A DNA stretch of 64,000 nucleotides, from positions 1 through 64,000 of the forward strand of contig JAGFMI010000008.1 of NCBI GenBank assembly GCA_021030905.1, written 5' to 3'. The DNA comes from Pyrenula massariospora. Its lineage: Eukaryota; Ascomycota; Eurotiomycetes; Pyrenulales; Pyrenulaceae. Position 1 is the stretch's first letter, and each line of letters starts with the position of its first letter. A model generated the notes under the pieces. It had not been told where the DNA came from. It was given only the letters and a program-made list of their open reading frames with translations, and searched no databases. This document shows, in pieces, positions 20,978-32,536 of this stretch. A program made the translations under genes and the position numbers.

Positions 20978-22278
20978 AACGCTACAGAAGTTCGAATCGC
21001 CGCAGGGAGCTCAACGGTCATGAACGAGACAGGTTAAATATGGATGGCGGCTGTGAGCACAGTCATCTTCATGAAGATGCAAATCCAGAACCTGCAGGAT
21101 CAGGCCGTAGATGCGCCAAGAGGGTGCTACTTGGCACCTCTTGTTTCGGGGACAAGAAGGCTCGGTGGACGGTCATCGTGCCGCTCCTCTTCTGGGCCTT
21201 TTTCTGCATGTTGTACTGGGGAGGGGATCTTACCTGGTTCTTACTTTGCGTCGCACTTGGCTGCTCTATGGCTGTAAGGACATTAATTTGAACGGAACTA
21301 GACAAACGAGAGCATGATTTACAAGCCATGGACGTTGTGGATGGCCATTTTGTACAGCATGCCACTGCTTTCAAACTTGGGCTGATTGTTCACGCCATGT
21401 TAGAAGATGGTTCGCTTAGTATGTCTCTATTTTAGTTACGAAATGTGTCTGTCAGTCTCTGAGAGACTATAATTCTTGTTCGTCAATGAGTTCTGGGCCA
21501 AAATTATCGTATGCAAAGTTTTGATATATTTACCAATAAAGGGCTTAAATTCCTAACTATTTCAATACATCTTGCCTTTATGTCACGATCGGAAAATTCT
21601 CACAACCTAAACACGAGTTTTTCACAACGACCGGTCAGACTGTTGTAGATATGCAAGGAGCTATTCACGGCGGTGACTGACTAGCTAAATCTGGTCAAAT
21701 ACCTGTGCGCCTATCTGCCATGGATATTGCCGTGACCCCTGATGACGATATTATCGATGTCTCTGGCTACACCTTGGGGCAGATGCAGGCCGTTGATGTA
21801 GCTACTTTGCCTTAGAGAGGAAAGAGTCGTTTTTCATTATTAGTATAGCTGGGTTAGCAAACCATAGTAAGGTCCTGCTAAGAGACTACACTGATTTACA
21901 TCATGTTGCCTACACTCATTGGCATATGCGCATTCCCGTGACGTTGTATCCCTTCCAGCAAGCGAGCAACACCCCTGTACTACCATCGGGTTTTTCGAAC
22001 CAGATTCGCCTTAATAATTACATCACACTAGAAAGAATGCACCGCAAAGACGCCCCATCATTTTGGTTTAAGTTAAACCTCGACGATACTTTTGGATGAG
22101 ATAATATACTTGCTACAACTCTGACGCCTTATCTTACTGAAAAATATTATGTACAAGTCTTGAAAGAAGCCACCTGGTTATCGAGAGCTTATATAGTTAG
22201 AATCTTAACAGGATTCTTGTTTAGAAATTCCAGTGACATGTGCCCGAGATTTAGCCTGCGTTTTCTCTTTCAGTCATT
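20978..22278. other. Gene-poor stretch with coding-like traces of unknown origin
   Basis: Plus-strand stretches of protein-like composition appear near 20974-21291 (one hydrophobic segment) and between about 21590 and 22110, in more than one frame and without an intact gene. The family is unknown, and I cannot tell a decayed host gene from an old insertion. The stretch is somewhat AT-richer than the neighbouring genes. It ends at the 3' end of the acyltransferase gene. Confidence 0.4.
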
Positions 22279-23805
22279 CTAACTGTAATTGACTTGCCGT
22301 CCCATCTCGTTCTGCTGCACTTGCGCGTCAAGCATCGGCACCTGTTCTCTCACTCCGGTATCACTTCGATCTCCCTGTCCATCTAGCTTCAATCTCTTCA
22401 CAAGCCGCTTTCCCAGCCTCACACTCGGCCCATCCAACGTCCTTGTTCCCAAATCCGCAATACCCAGACATATTGGCAGCAAAACTCCGAAGCTTAGTAT
22501 GAACCTTAGCCCTAACCCTGTAGGCCCTATGTCGGGCACCCATAGCTTATCCTGCCACCAGCTCTCCTTCGTACCGACAAATGTCTGGCCGAAGACTCTT
22601 GCCACTCGCACGCCTAGCACACCAATGACAGGGAGGTGCACTAGGTAGAGCATGAAGCTCACTCTACCAAGGTATCGGAGTGGATGGGTGTTGAGAAAAC
22701 ACTGAAACCACTGAAGTCGGAGGGTCGCGAAGACGAGGAGTGCAGAGCCCCAGGAGTGCCAGTAGCGGTAATATTGAGATTTGTCGTAGACAGATGGCGT
22801 GAGGAGGGCAAGGGTGCGATATCCTGGCGTATCAGAGGCGTATGCGGGCTGGTTGTCGTGCGAGGGTAGGGAGAGGAGATAGTAGCCGGTAATGAAGAGG
22901 GTGTTGTGAAGGAGGGACTGATGGAAAGGGTTGAGGCGGCTGGCGAGGAGGGTTGTGTCCAGGGAATGCATATCGATGACTCCTAGGATAAATCCAAAAA
23001 TGAAGCATGTCATTGTCCATTGACCAAGATGAAGAAGTGGAATAGAGGTGAGGGTTAGGGAGAGAATCTTCCATGACCGGGGAAAGGGGTTGAAAGCGTA
23101 AATGACTGTTAGGAAGTATATTAACATTGAGCCTTTTAATTCGATAGGAATAGTCCAGAGAATAATGCTGTAAGAAAACCAGCCCTGGCTAGACCCGTGA
23201 GTGCGAAAGGGGTTGAGGAACCATATGCACTCCCAGACCCAGTTTGCTACTTCGGCTAAAAGATTGCCCTTTGGTTCGGGCCAGGAGATATCGCGTAGGA
23301 TGTTTCCAGGAGCATGTAGGAGAATCGCAACGACGAACGTGACCCCAAGACATGGGACGTAGAGCCGAATTGGTCTTCGAATAACTGCAGATGCCAGACT
23401 CATCCCACAAGCATGGCAACCTCGATCTCGAAGGAGACGGAGAGGGGATTTGCTCAGAACAAATCCCGAGAGGACGAAAAAGACGGCAACTGCGGCGCTG
23501 CCACCACTGAAGAATACGCGAAGAAACGGAAGACTGGCAAAATAGTAATATTTGCCTTCTTGACCGAAGCCATGCTCATGGACATTCCCATCAAAGGTCC
23601 CAATATAATGCTGGATCACCACAAAAAGAGCGGCAAGTCCACGAAGGCCGTCGAGGTAGGATGTTGACCTTTCTGGCCTCTTAAGTGCTTGTACTGCTAC
23701 CACATTCGGGAAAGGTTGCTGACGCTCGATGTCTTCAAGCGACGTCGCATGAGGTGTAGTCGGAATGGCGTACGGCGTGTAGCTTTCGTAGGTGTTAATA
23801 TCCAT
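22279..23805 (-). CDS. Acyltransferase-3 family integral membrane protein
   Basis: Intronless 508-residue protein with ATG at 23805. The acyltransferase-3 signature is near the N-terminus: YLDGLRGLAALFVVIQHYIG, with the conserved DGLRG-A and the histidine. FSGGSAAVAVFFVLSGFVLS and AVIRRPIRLYVPC follow, then about ten hydrophobic segments and LRYLGRVSFMLYLVHLPVIG near residue 400. Family members move acyl groups onto sugars, sterols or other acceptors from a membrane-embedded site; fungal copies are numerous and mostly unassigned, some linked to surface sensing or secondary metabolism. The acceptor cannot be read from sequence. The short polar tail is cytosolic if the usual topology holds. Confidence 0.9.
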   Translation of the reverse strand: MDINTYESYTPYAIPTTPHATSLEDIERQQPFPNVVAVQALKRPERSTSYLDGLRGLAALFVVIQHYIGTFDGNVHEHGFGQEGKYYYFASLPFLRVFFSGGSAAVAVFFVLSGFVLSKSPLRLLRDRGCHACGMSLASAVIRRPIRLYVPCLGVTFVVAILLHAPGNILRDISWPEPKGNLLAEVANWVWECIWFLNPFRTHGSSQGWFSYSIILWTIPIELKGSMLIYFLTVIYAFNPFPRSWKILSLTLTSIPLLHLGQWTMTCFIFGFILGVIDMHSLDTTLLASRLNPFHQSLLHNTLFITGYYLLSLPSHDNQPAYASDTPGYRTLALLTPSVYDKSQYYRYWHSWGSALLVFATLRLQWFQCFLNTHPLRYLGRVSFMLYLVHLPVIGVLGVRVARVFGQTFVGTKESWWQDKLWVPDIGPTGLGLRFILSFGVLLPICLGIADLGTRTLDGPSVRLGKRLVKRLKLDGQGDRSDTGVREQVPMLDAQVQQNEMGRQVNYS

Positions 23806-24801
23806 TATACATTATGTTATTAGTAGCGAGTGTACCTCACTGTAACCCATCACCATTGGTTGAACCGCTGAGAATCGCGAGCGAATCTTTGTAGAAAAGT
23901 GCTCTTTTAGACGGGTGGAAGGCTGACCAGGGACCCCTGATATACCGAGGTCTTAAGAATTAACTAGCTGGTCACCGGCAGATTGCGGGCTTGTGATGAG
24001 AAGCTCGAACTCGGTCTCGCGCCAAAGTGTTTCGGTAAGTGACGCCCTTGGTCGAGCGCTGCACCACATATAGATTCTTTTTATGATGATTGAAGAACGA
24101 TACGCTGGGCTTCTGGGTCCAGCTTCATAATTCAGTTTCCGCCGTCCGCCCGCTATCTGTGTCTCACGAGAGCACACCGAAGGTGAATCTAGAGCCATCA
24201 GAAGGTTCCTCGGGGTGAGACAGAGGAGTGGCATTCGTATAGGCGCATAGGAGTCGTCATCCAGACGGTGTAGGCGAAGAGGTACGTCACTCAGTCGCTG
24301 AAGGGGATAGCTAGAGCATTTTCAAAATCCATAAGCTTTCCATCAGGAAATAGCAAAGCTTTTAAGGCTTGAGCAAATGTCCTGGGTGTATGCCACGAAT
24401 TTCTCCTATGGAGTGACTGCTAGCATATGTACGTATATGTTGAACACGTTGTATCCAAACGGTGGCAAAGGGCAAGTCCTGCGATGTTAACGATATGCTC
24501 TGTTTGGGAAAAGGATGACGACGAAGGGTAGCGTGAGTAGGGAGAAACTCAAAGACACCTCACATAATAAAGTAGGGGGTTTGTATGCATTTAAACATTA
24601 TTGTGTCAGAAGTCCTGACGGTCTGGTGTGCATATCGTGCGTATGTACGTAGGCCCCGGAGGGCCGGGGTCGTTATCGATAAAGCGGACTCTTCCAAAAA
24701 AAAAAAAGTGGGAGATGTCGACCGCTTCTGCACCCCAACCTATGAGGCTCCTTGGATGAGGCTCCTTTTACATCCATCTATCCACGTTCCTTGCGACCGC
24801 G
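23806..24801. other. Intergenic, divergent flank of the acyltransferase and BCD1 genes
   Basis: About 1 kb. A run of eleven A residues lies near 24696-24706. No frame has family support; the 93-codon minus-strand frame at 23953-24234 is not recognised. Confidence 0.45.
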
Positions 24802-25959
24802 ATGCTGAGCGAGCTCTGCTCTATATGGTTTGTTTACGATTTCAACTCTGAAAGATCTTCACTGATTCTTTTGGAGCCATGTAAACCCAAGGCGCTACAC
24901 CTGCCCTCGCTGCGGTCTCCAGACATGCTCTCTAGTCTGTGTCAAGAAGCATAAGGCTTGGTCTCAATGCTCAGGTGTCCGTGATAAAGGGGCGTACATT
25001 AGACGGCATGAATTGGCGGCTCCGTCTGCCCTTGATCAAGACTTCAACTTCATAACTGGGCTTGAAAGATCGCTCGAAAGGGCAGATCGGATCGTCGGAA
25101 AGCGGCGTCTTGATTCTTTCGAGCAAAAGAGACATAGACGAGGGGAATTGAAGTTAAAAACCGCGCTTCAGCAGAGCAGTGCAATTATCCACAAAGCTCC
25201 CTCCGGCATCTCTCGTAGCAAGCAGAATAAGACTCATTGTCAGAAGAGGTATGGCTCCTGGCGATTTCTGCTCGATGGAAGCTGATGTTTTATTGATCAA
25301 GGGGCCACGGTCTGGTGTGGACAGTCGAATGGATCTTACCATCTGGATCACACGTTTTCAAGAATTATGCGGAAACAGCCGTCATCGCCACGGTATGGGC
25401 CTCATTGCAGGCATCACAGTCACAGTTTTGGGGGGAAAGGAAGACTGAAGACCCATCGCAACCGGATCAATCCGTCGCAGTGAAGACTCACATCTCTCAT
25501 CCTACAGGGGGGGAACAGTTGGACACTGGCTCTAAGCTCTCTTCAACACCGTCTGCACCATCAAATCCAAATCTGTATTTCTACCTACATCACCCTGTTT
25601 CTCGACCAAATATTACGGTGCTTAAGACTCTCGACCCTGACATGACTGTAGCCGAAGCTGTACGCGGAAGACTATTGCTGGAGTTTCCCACCATTTTTAT
25701 CTTGCCAAATGCTCCGACCGATCTTCCTGAAGGATTCCTGCTAGAGCAGGAGCCCGGTGGCACAACTTTGGATCACCGGGTCTTGCATGACATGTACAAC
25801 GCCAGATATTGCCCAAGTGATGGTCCAATACCTTCAGATGTGGCGGAGATGAGAACTATGGAGGAAGATCAGACCTCGGGGTTGGATCAAAGGATTATGG
25901 AAGTGGACGAGAGGAAGATTCTGGAAGTTTTACGAAAAGATTTGGGAGTCCTGACTTGA
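24802..25959 (+). CDS. BCD1: Box C/D snoRNP assembly protein Bcd1 (HIT zinc finger)
   Basis: Bcd1 is an essential nuclear factor for early assembly and stability of box C/D snoRNPs, which guide rRNA 2'-O-methylation. Exons 24802-24827, 24877-25248 and 25302-25959 give 351 residues. The first exon is only 26 nt and encodes MLSELCSI, so the zf-HIT finger is split by an intron: C6, C9, C18, C21, C26, C30, H34 and C40 are all present after splicing. DQDFNFITGLERSLERAD and SRSKQNKTH follow, then VWTVEWILPSG after the second intron, matching the family core. The C-terminal part has an FPTIFILP segment and an acidic tail. A stop in frame just upstream fixes the ATG. Introns are 49 bp (GTTTGT) and 53 bp. 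Confidence 0.92.
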
Positions 25960-26204
25960 CATTCGCAGACTCGGCTCCGCTTCACGTTGTAATAACGCGT
26001 CTGAACAGCATCGGCGCAAAATAAACTCCTCCAGCACTGTCTAGTCTATCAGCACGGAGACAAAGGCTAGGATACGACTATTTTTACAAGGCCGAAAAAT
26101 CTTTGAGGGGGGCTCCACTACCTGCACTAGTGGGCTTGTGCGATCGTACTCTCGCGATCATACCTCATACTATCAGAGTTCTCGCAATCTTCTGCTTTGA
26201 ACCT

Positions 26205-27280
26205 TCACCCAAGCTTCCCAGGCACGAATGGATGTCCAGCGCTCAGTCCTCCGCAAACAGCCCAAGCTTGCCCATTTACATAGCTTGCTTCATCACTGCC
26301 CAGGAATAGTGCTACCCGGGCAACCTCGTCCGCCACCGCGCCCCTTTTCAGAGGGTTCAGCTGCCCGATCTTCTTTTCAGTTCCCTTTGCCCTTGCCGCT
26401 GTGTACATGGGTTCAGTCATCCCTGTCTCAATCACACCAGGACATATTGAGTTCATCCTGATCCCTGTCCCTGAAAGTTGATATGACATGGTCTCCGCAA
26501 TTGACGTTACAGCGGCCTTACTCGCCGAGTAGTCCGTTGAACCCGCGTTCGATCTGAGACCCGCAACGCTTGCCGTGCCAATAATACTGCCACTTGGGTA
26601 TGGTTTCGCCTCGCTAGTCTTCTGCATCGCAATCGCTGCATACTTAGCGCACAGAAAAACACCCAGTGCATTTGTGCGCAGTGTCTGCATGAACTCGTCC
26701 GCCGAGATATCTGAAAAAAGAGCCGGCTTTCCGACGCGTCCAGCATTTGCAAACATTATGTCCAATCGACCGTACGTATTCAAGGCATCATCGACGACAG
26801 CACGAACAGAGGACTCGTCACCAACGTCGAATTGGCGAATGTGGATATCGACCGTGGGATAGAGAATATTCAATTCTCGCTTGTGCGTGGCGAGATGTGT
26901 GGCGTCGAAATCGCAAAGGTAGACAGCTTGGGCACCATTCTGGGCGAACTGATGGGCTGTTGCACGGCCAATACCGATCGGCGAGTTTGTTCCTGATTAG
27001 CAGAGAAATTGATGTGAGTAAATAGCTTGCTAGGTAGAAACACGGAGGGAATGAAAGTGGCAAGATCGGTAGAGTGGGCAACCTCTCCCACGTTTACTCT
27101 ATATGTACTGTGTTCCGCCGTACCTGTGACGATCACGACCTTTCCCTTCACCCTCTGGCCCGTCGAGCTGTCGGCTACCTGACGGATCTTGGGAATATTC
27201 TCAAAAGTGCCGGCATCTGGTATGCCTTCCTGGAGCTGCCGGCTGAGCGCTTGTAGGCGCTGCTTTGCGGCAGAGGTCAT
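26205..27280 (-). CDS. NAD(P)-dependent short-chain dehydrogenase/reductase
   Basis: Exons 27124-27280 and 26205-26992 encode 314 residues; the 131 bp intron splits the nucleotide-binding glycine motif. Spliced, VIVTGTNSPIGIGRATAHQF carries the TGxxx...GIG pattern, slightly extended as in a known fungal subgroup. Later come MFANAG (the NNAG-like motif), the catalytic YSASK, SICPGVIETGM, and a C-terminus resembling classical SDRs (FLGSDEASYVNGQ). The substrate is unknown. The N-terminal ~45 residues before the Rossmann fold are polar and longer than the minimal family. Convergent with BCD1 (245 bp apart) and divergent from the TBC gene. Confidence 0.9.
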
Positions 27281-28035
27281 GGTAGGGGATATCTAGCCGT
27301 GGTAGGGAGGCATTGATCTTTGGGTATTCGGAGATTCGACAAAATGATCCCAATGTCGGCGAACTGACGTTTCTGGCGGGCTAGATTCGCTGCGGCCACC
27401 CAATCGACGCGGAAAACATTCAGGGAAATTGAGGTGTTTTACGAAACAGTATGCCGTATGCCCTTAATTTGCCATTCCGAGCTTGGGGTCAGATTTGCGG
27501 GGGAGTGAGTAACCTGGAGCGGGAAATAACCGAGGCTTCCATCGCCAGATACTGACGCGGGTCGCCGTTGATCATTATCTGGCGAGGCTGCGGTATCTTA
27601 GGTGGGTGTTCCAGGCAGCATCTGGCGGGGCTGAACTGTTTGCTGGGTTTGCCCCAGTCTATCATTAATGAGGCGGCGGTTATGTCATGCAACGGCTGCC
27701 TCGTACCATCTAGCCAGGGGGATGCGGTATTTGCGACGTGACGCTCAAAACTTCATCCGCCTTTTGAGCTTTCTTTAGAGCTCCGTCAATGGAGTGTACC
27801 CAAGTCTGGTCGATCATGACGCTTGTGAGGTGGCTGTCTACTTATTGCAGCGACTCAATCCCGCAAGGCACACTTTCTGAGATCGCACTGGTCTGATCCG
27901 CCCCCAGGTAGCCGCAGCTTCATGGTTTGGAAAGCAGACAAATTGTCAAGAAGCAATGCTCCCACAGTACTATGATCTGCCTTCCTTCTTTGTTCGATAT
28001 TCTGCCGAAGCTGAGGATTAGGAGGGGACAGAAAG
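27281..28035. promoter_or_regulatory. Divergent promoter between the SDR and TBC genes
   Basis: 755 bases between two divergent ATGs. Contains a partly symmetric TCTGGCG/CGCCAGATA-rich area near 27545-27640. No factor can be named, and no gene or RNA is seen. Confidence 0.45.
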
Positions 28036-31000
28036 ATGACGGAAACCGGCGGTGAAGGTTTGATCCAACGGACTTCGTCGCAGTTGTCTGGCATCTCAGC
28101 GGCAGCTCCTAAACAAAAGCCCACGCGAAATCGCCCTCGAAAAAGCTTGTCAAGCTCTTCGGCGACTAGAGTTACCCACGATGACCCTTCTCTGACCTCG
28201 TTCCCATCTCTCTCTCCAGCAAATACGCCTGAAAGCAAACACGATGCCACAGCGCCAAACGAGCGCACGAAGCCGAACAGAACTATCTCGCAAAAGGCAA
28301 AGGAAAGAAAGGCGACCTTAGCCGGCTTGACTAATGCATCGCCCTCACTTCGCGGCCGCGCACTATTCGATGATTCTCCACGGCCCTCGCTGGATGTACC
28401 TGGAGCTCTGCATCTAGCTTCAGACGAACATATTGAGCGCTTGATCGCCCGGTTTGGCGCTATCAAGTTAGTTAGACAGTTTGCGAATGACCTAGCCCAT
28501 CGAGATGCCGAGATCTCAGCCTTGCGCGTGCGAGCAGACGAGCGGGAAAAGGCGCTCAAGAAGATGCTACGTGAGGCAGATACATCACATGTGGATATTG
28601 AGCGGCGGCTCTACGAGCTTGAAAATCCTCGACATGAATCATATAGTGACACTTTCGATGAGAACGTACGAAGCGGGACAGCAAGGAAAGTTACTAGTAG
28701 CATTGATAAGATGGTCCACCAGGCGATGCAAGACGACCTTAATATCGAAAATGGTGCATTGGGGATATATCCCCAACCTTTATCAGAAGTATCTCGGTTA
28801 GGCAACGATGGCTCTGATACCCGGTCATCAAGTCCTCGCTTCGACACTACCCGCAAGCGAACATCTTCGATAAGGAGTTGGCAGGATTACATCTGGGGAA
28901 GCAATGCGACGAGTCGCAAGACAAGCAGAGCAAACAGTATAATTAGCGAGGGCGAAGCTGAGGCTGATGCAACAGCCCGACCTCGTGTGACGAGCAATAC
29001 CGCTCGCCGAAAAGGTCTCGATCACCTATTCTCTCCTTCAGCACAATCGCAGAGTTCTAGCTACTTCATAGGCGGTACAAGAAAGCCTGTTAAGAAACCA
29101 AGTCAGCAAGATATTATCAGCAATGAAGACTCTCCAAATAAGAAGACGACGAGGTCGATGACTTCGTGGACAAAGCTTTTTGCGGGAAATCCTCAAGCTG
29201 GGAAAGACTCATGTGATCAAAGCACCATCCGAGGCAGGGCTAACTCTGCTGCGCAAGGCAAACGTGATGATTCCCGTGCAGGCTCTGTCGCATCTGGAAA
29301 GGCATCTTCAGCTTTCGCTGCTCTTACGAAGGTCAGCAGCACGCCGGCTTCAAAATCTACCCCGTCCGTGGCGTCTACCTCTTCGTCAAAGCCAAATATT
29401 CAAACTGTTCGCCGAACGCTACCCGGATCGAGCAACTTAGGTAGTGGTAACGATGCGTCGCGTTCCGAGCCAGCGTCTGTGCACCTAGGCCCTGTGGAGA
29501 TGGAAACGATATTGCCAACGGAATCTAAACCACCAACTATGAGACACACATACAGTAGTTATGAAAGTGGTGGAACTCTGACAGACCGCTTTGGTTTCAT
29601 CTACGATCAACGGCAACGTCGACGGCAACGAGAGGCCGCCATGGCCGTGACGGAATCCAAGAGAAAAAGCTTCGTGGAGTCCCTCAACAGCATGAAAAGT
29701 GATTCCGAAAATGGGGATGATAGAAATCCTCTAGTGCCTGACAGGGACAAAGCTTTGATTTCTTCATCTTCACGCCCTGCGACTCCGATATCAACAGGGG
29801 AGATAGTTGAGCCAGCTCTGACCAGGCGATGGCAAGACTATTTAAAAATTGCGACACGGCCTACAGAGCTGTTGTCCCACACGCCATCCGCCGCTGCTAT
29901 TGTTACCCTCACTGTTGCCGATGCTTCCACTGCGACGACGGCAGAAAGAAGGGGTCGTGAAGAGTCACTTTTACTGGACCCGAGACAAGAATCCAATGTG
30001 TCTATAAATACTGGCAGCCCAGAGCTAAATGTAGTCGATGTCGTCACCGATAGCCCCGAATCGACCGAGCCGAATACAATCAACTCCGTTCGGAGTGACT
30101 TGAAGTCCGTAGATTTGGAACAACAAGAGCCTGTGAAATTGTTGCTTGACCAGCTCACTGAGCTTCATGACAGTCTTCAGGCGGAGAAGACTGTAAGATG
30201 GAACGAATTCCTTCGAAAAGTAAGAGCGGAGCGAGGAGCGGCAGCAGCAGCAGCAGCTGCTGCAATCTCATCAGATCATAAGTCCAACCAGAACATGCCC
30301 GAGGCATCGCTGATGGATGGCGAAATGATTGGAATCACGAGTCTTGGACACAAGGGTAAACTTGGCCGGGCCAAATGGAAAGAGTTCAAAAACCTTGTTC
30401 TTGGCGGTATTCCGGTCGCATACCGCGCGAAAATTTGGTCAGAATGCTCAGGGGCCTCGGCAATGCGTATTCCAGGATACTACGAAGATCTCGTCGCCGA
30501 AAGCAATAAAACGAGCTTTGATGCAGAGATCACGTCTCAAATCAATGCAGACATACACAGGACACTCACAGACAACGTCTTCTTCCGCCATGGACCCGGT
30601 GTCTCGAAATTAAAAGAAGTACTCTTGGCCTACGCCAAACGCAACACGGGTGTGGGATATTGCCAGGGGATGAATCTTATCACAGCATCCCTACTGCTGA
30701 TCATGCCAACTACCGAAGATGCATTTTGGATTCTGGTTGCGATGATTGAAAACATTTTACCAGCTCATTATTACGACCAAGGTCTTGCTGGTAGTCGGGC
30801 AGACCAGATTGTTCTCCGGGAATATGTCAACGAGGTTCTTCCCAAGCTAGGGGCCGCGTTGAATGACCTAGGTGTAGAATTGGAAGCTTTGACCTTTCAA
30901 TGGTTTTTGAGTATCTTCACGGACTGTCTCAGCGCAGAAGCCCTTTACCGGGTCTGGGATGTGGTCTTGTGCTTGAATTCGGCTAGCGCAGTCGGACCAG

Positions 31001-31359
31001 GTTCCTCATCCCTGAATACGAGCATCACCAATGGTGTCAACAGCAAGCCCAATACGCCAACTACGACCACATTCGCGTCCGACCAGCTTAGCGAAGAAGA
31101 GCCCAATTCAGGAACCGGAAGCACGTTCCTGTTCCAGCTTGCCCTGGCCTTGCTGAAATTGAATGAAGAACAGCTTCTGGCGTGTGAAAGCCCAGCAGCA
31201 GTCTACAGCTACATCAACCACGAGATGACAAATCACGCAATCAGCATAGATGGATTAATTCAGGCTAGCGAAGGTCTAAGGAACGTGATCAAACGAGAGG
31301 ACGTACTTGCGAAAAGACGCAGAATCATACAAGACATGACTAGATACAGTGAAGACTAG
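28036..31359 (+). CDS. TBC-domain Rab GTPase-activating protein
   Basis: Intronless 1,107-residue protein. The TBC domain, which speeds GTP hydrolysis on Rab GTPases, spans about 788-1060. It has GIPVAYRAKIW at its start, the arginine finger in INADIHRTL (IxxDxxR) and the glutamine finger in VGYCQGMN. SRADQIVLREYVNEVLPKLG and FQWFLSIFTDCL follow. A Ser/Thr/Asn-rich insert of ~40 residues interrupts the C-terminal part of the domain after WDVVLCLNSA. The N-terminal ~780 residues are Ser-rich and disordered, with a short helix-rich part near residues 135-200 and a run of nine alanines near 737. The Rab target cannot be read from sequence. Confidence 0.92.
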   Translation: MTETGGEGLIQRTSSQLSGISAAAPKQKPTRNRPRKSLSSSSATRVTHDDPSLTSFPSLSPANTPESKHDATAPNERTKPNRTISQKAKERKATLAGLTNASPSLRGRALFDDSPRPSLDVPGALHLASDEHIERLIARFGAIKLVRQFANDLAHRDAEISALRVRADEREKALKKMLREADTSHVDIERRLYELENPRHESYSDTFDENVRSGTARKVTSSIDKMVHQAMQDDLNIENGALGIYPQPLSEVSRLGNDGSDTRSSSPRFDTTRKRTSSIRSWQDYIWGSNATSRKTSRANSIISEGEAEADATARPRVTSNTARRKGLDHLFSPSAQSQSSSYFIGGTRKPVKKPSQQDIISNEDSPNKKTTRSMTSWTKLFAGNPQAGKDSCDQSTIRGRANSAAQGKRDDSRAGSVASGKASSAFAALTKVSSTPASKSTPSVASTSSSKPNIQTVRRTLPGSSNLGSGNDASRSEPASVHLGPVEMETILPTESKPPTMRHTYSSYESGGTLTDRFGFIYDQRQRRRQREAAMAVTESKRKSFVESLNSMKSDSENGDDRNPLVPDRDKALISSSSRPATPISTGEIVEPALTRRWQDYLKIATRPTELLSHTPSAAAIVTLTVADASTATTAERRGREESLLLDPRQESNVSINTGSPELNVVDVVTDSPESTEPNTINSVRSDLKSVDLEQQEPVKLLLDQLTELHDSLQAEKTVRWNEFLRKVRAERGAAAAAAAAAISSDHKSNQNMPEASLMDGEMIGITSLGHKGKLGRAKWKEFKNLVLGGIPVAYRAKIWSECSGASAMRIPGYYEDLVAESNKTSFDAEITSQINADIHRTLTDNVFFRHGPGVSKLKEVLLAYAKRNTGVGYCQGMNLITASLLLIMPTTEDAFWILVAMIENILPAHYYDQGLAGSRADQIVLREYVNEVLPKLGAALNDLGVELEALTFQWFLSIFTDCLSAEALYRVWDVVLCLNSASAVGPGSSSLNTSITNGVNSKPNTPTTTTFASDQLSEEEPNSGTGSTFLFQLALALLKLNEEQLLACESPAAVYSYINHEMTNHAISIDGLIQASEGLRNVIKREDVLAKRRRIIQDMTRYSED

Positions 31360-32536
31360 GAGTTAACGAAGATGATGAAAACGGTAGGAAGCCTCCAGCG
31401 GAGCATGGTTCATCTTCGGCCGAGCTGCTGTACGGCTTGGCCTGCCTTTTAGAACTGCGCCAAAAAGCTCTCCTTATTTGTCTTTGGATACAAATGGCTG
31501 AGGGCTTGCGTCGGAATGATTCATCAGAAATCATGTGTTGCAGTGCTGATGATACCCATTTGCGATAGACTAGCGGTACTCTCTTGGTGTTTTTGGGACG
31601 GGATCAGAGAATGCATTTAGTTTGCTTCGAGTCCTACTACTACTGGTGCGAGAGGTTCTAACTCGTGAGAAGTCTAAATTCTACGGACAGCCCTGTTCGG
31701 CGAACTTCTCTCTCAATCCATTGCCTGTGGCCATCGTAAGCCACACGTTGCTCGAAGCGCGAACAGGTTCCATGGCCTCTCGTCGGCGGCCAGCTGGAGA
31801 ATAATAAAGTCACATGTCCACTGGAGTAGTAGAGCCTCGTAAAATTGCTTCCCTTGCAGCCTTGATCGTAGTGCTGGTGCTTCCAAGGCCCACAGTCCAC
31901 CCAGCTCTTGTTACGAAGCTCAGAATACTCTCTCCGCCCCTTTGAATCCGTGTCAGCGGAGCTACTTAGCCCCATGGTCGGCATGTCTTTACAGTGGCGC
32001 CCCGATGGCCCCTTGTCCATGTTCGCGTGGACCCTATCTCGGCTCCGGCCGTTCTCGCTACGGCCCATTTGCTGGATGAGTGACGAACGGTCGTCTGGCG
32101 AAAGCACGCATGCCGCTTCACTACTCCGAGAGGCATGGTGGCCATTCAGGGTTACCACCATCTAAGGCCGAGAGCGCTCGTTGAGCAACGCCCGTATTGG
32201 AGGTTCGGCCAACTTCCATTCACTTATGACAAACCTCTGCCACCGCTGGCCGCCATGCTGTAGATGCTCTCGCTGACTTGAAAGGAATTAGCCCGCACTC
32301 TTGAGCCCTCGATCTTGTACGTCAGCCCCCAACATTAGAGTCTCCGGCCTTAGGGTGGAACAGACGCATCCTTGAGCAGACAAGGAGCGCATCCAACGAT
32401 AAACTTCTTGCCTGCGAGAGACTATGAAGTTCTCGAACTTGTCGCCGTTGATTGTTTAGTATGATGGAAGAGGATTATTGTCGCGCCTTGATGCCTTGCT
32501 CGATCGTGCATTGTGCCTTTCTGTCGCAACACTGTC
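31360..32536. other. Intergenic, one unassigned open frame
   Basis: About 1.2 kb. On the minus strand, 31658-32161 is open for 167 codons from an ATG, but composition and lack of any recognisable motif make it doubtful. Both plus-strand neighbours face the same way, so this should hold the 3' end of the TBC gene and the promoter of the AT-hook gene. Confidence 0.4.

Noticed and set aside
20985-21005. TTCGAATC resembling a tRNA B box
   Set aside because: No matching A box or cloverleaf around it.
31658-32161. 167-codon minus-strand ORF with ATG
   Set aside because: No motif, no neighbour context and ordinary composition for a chance frame.
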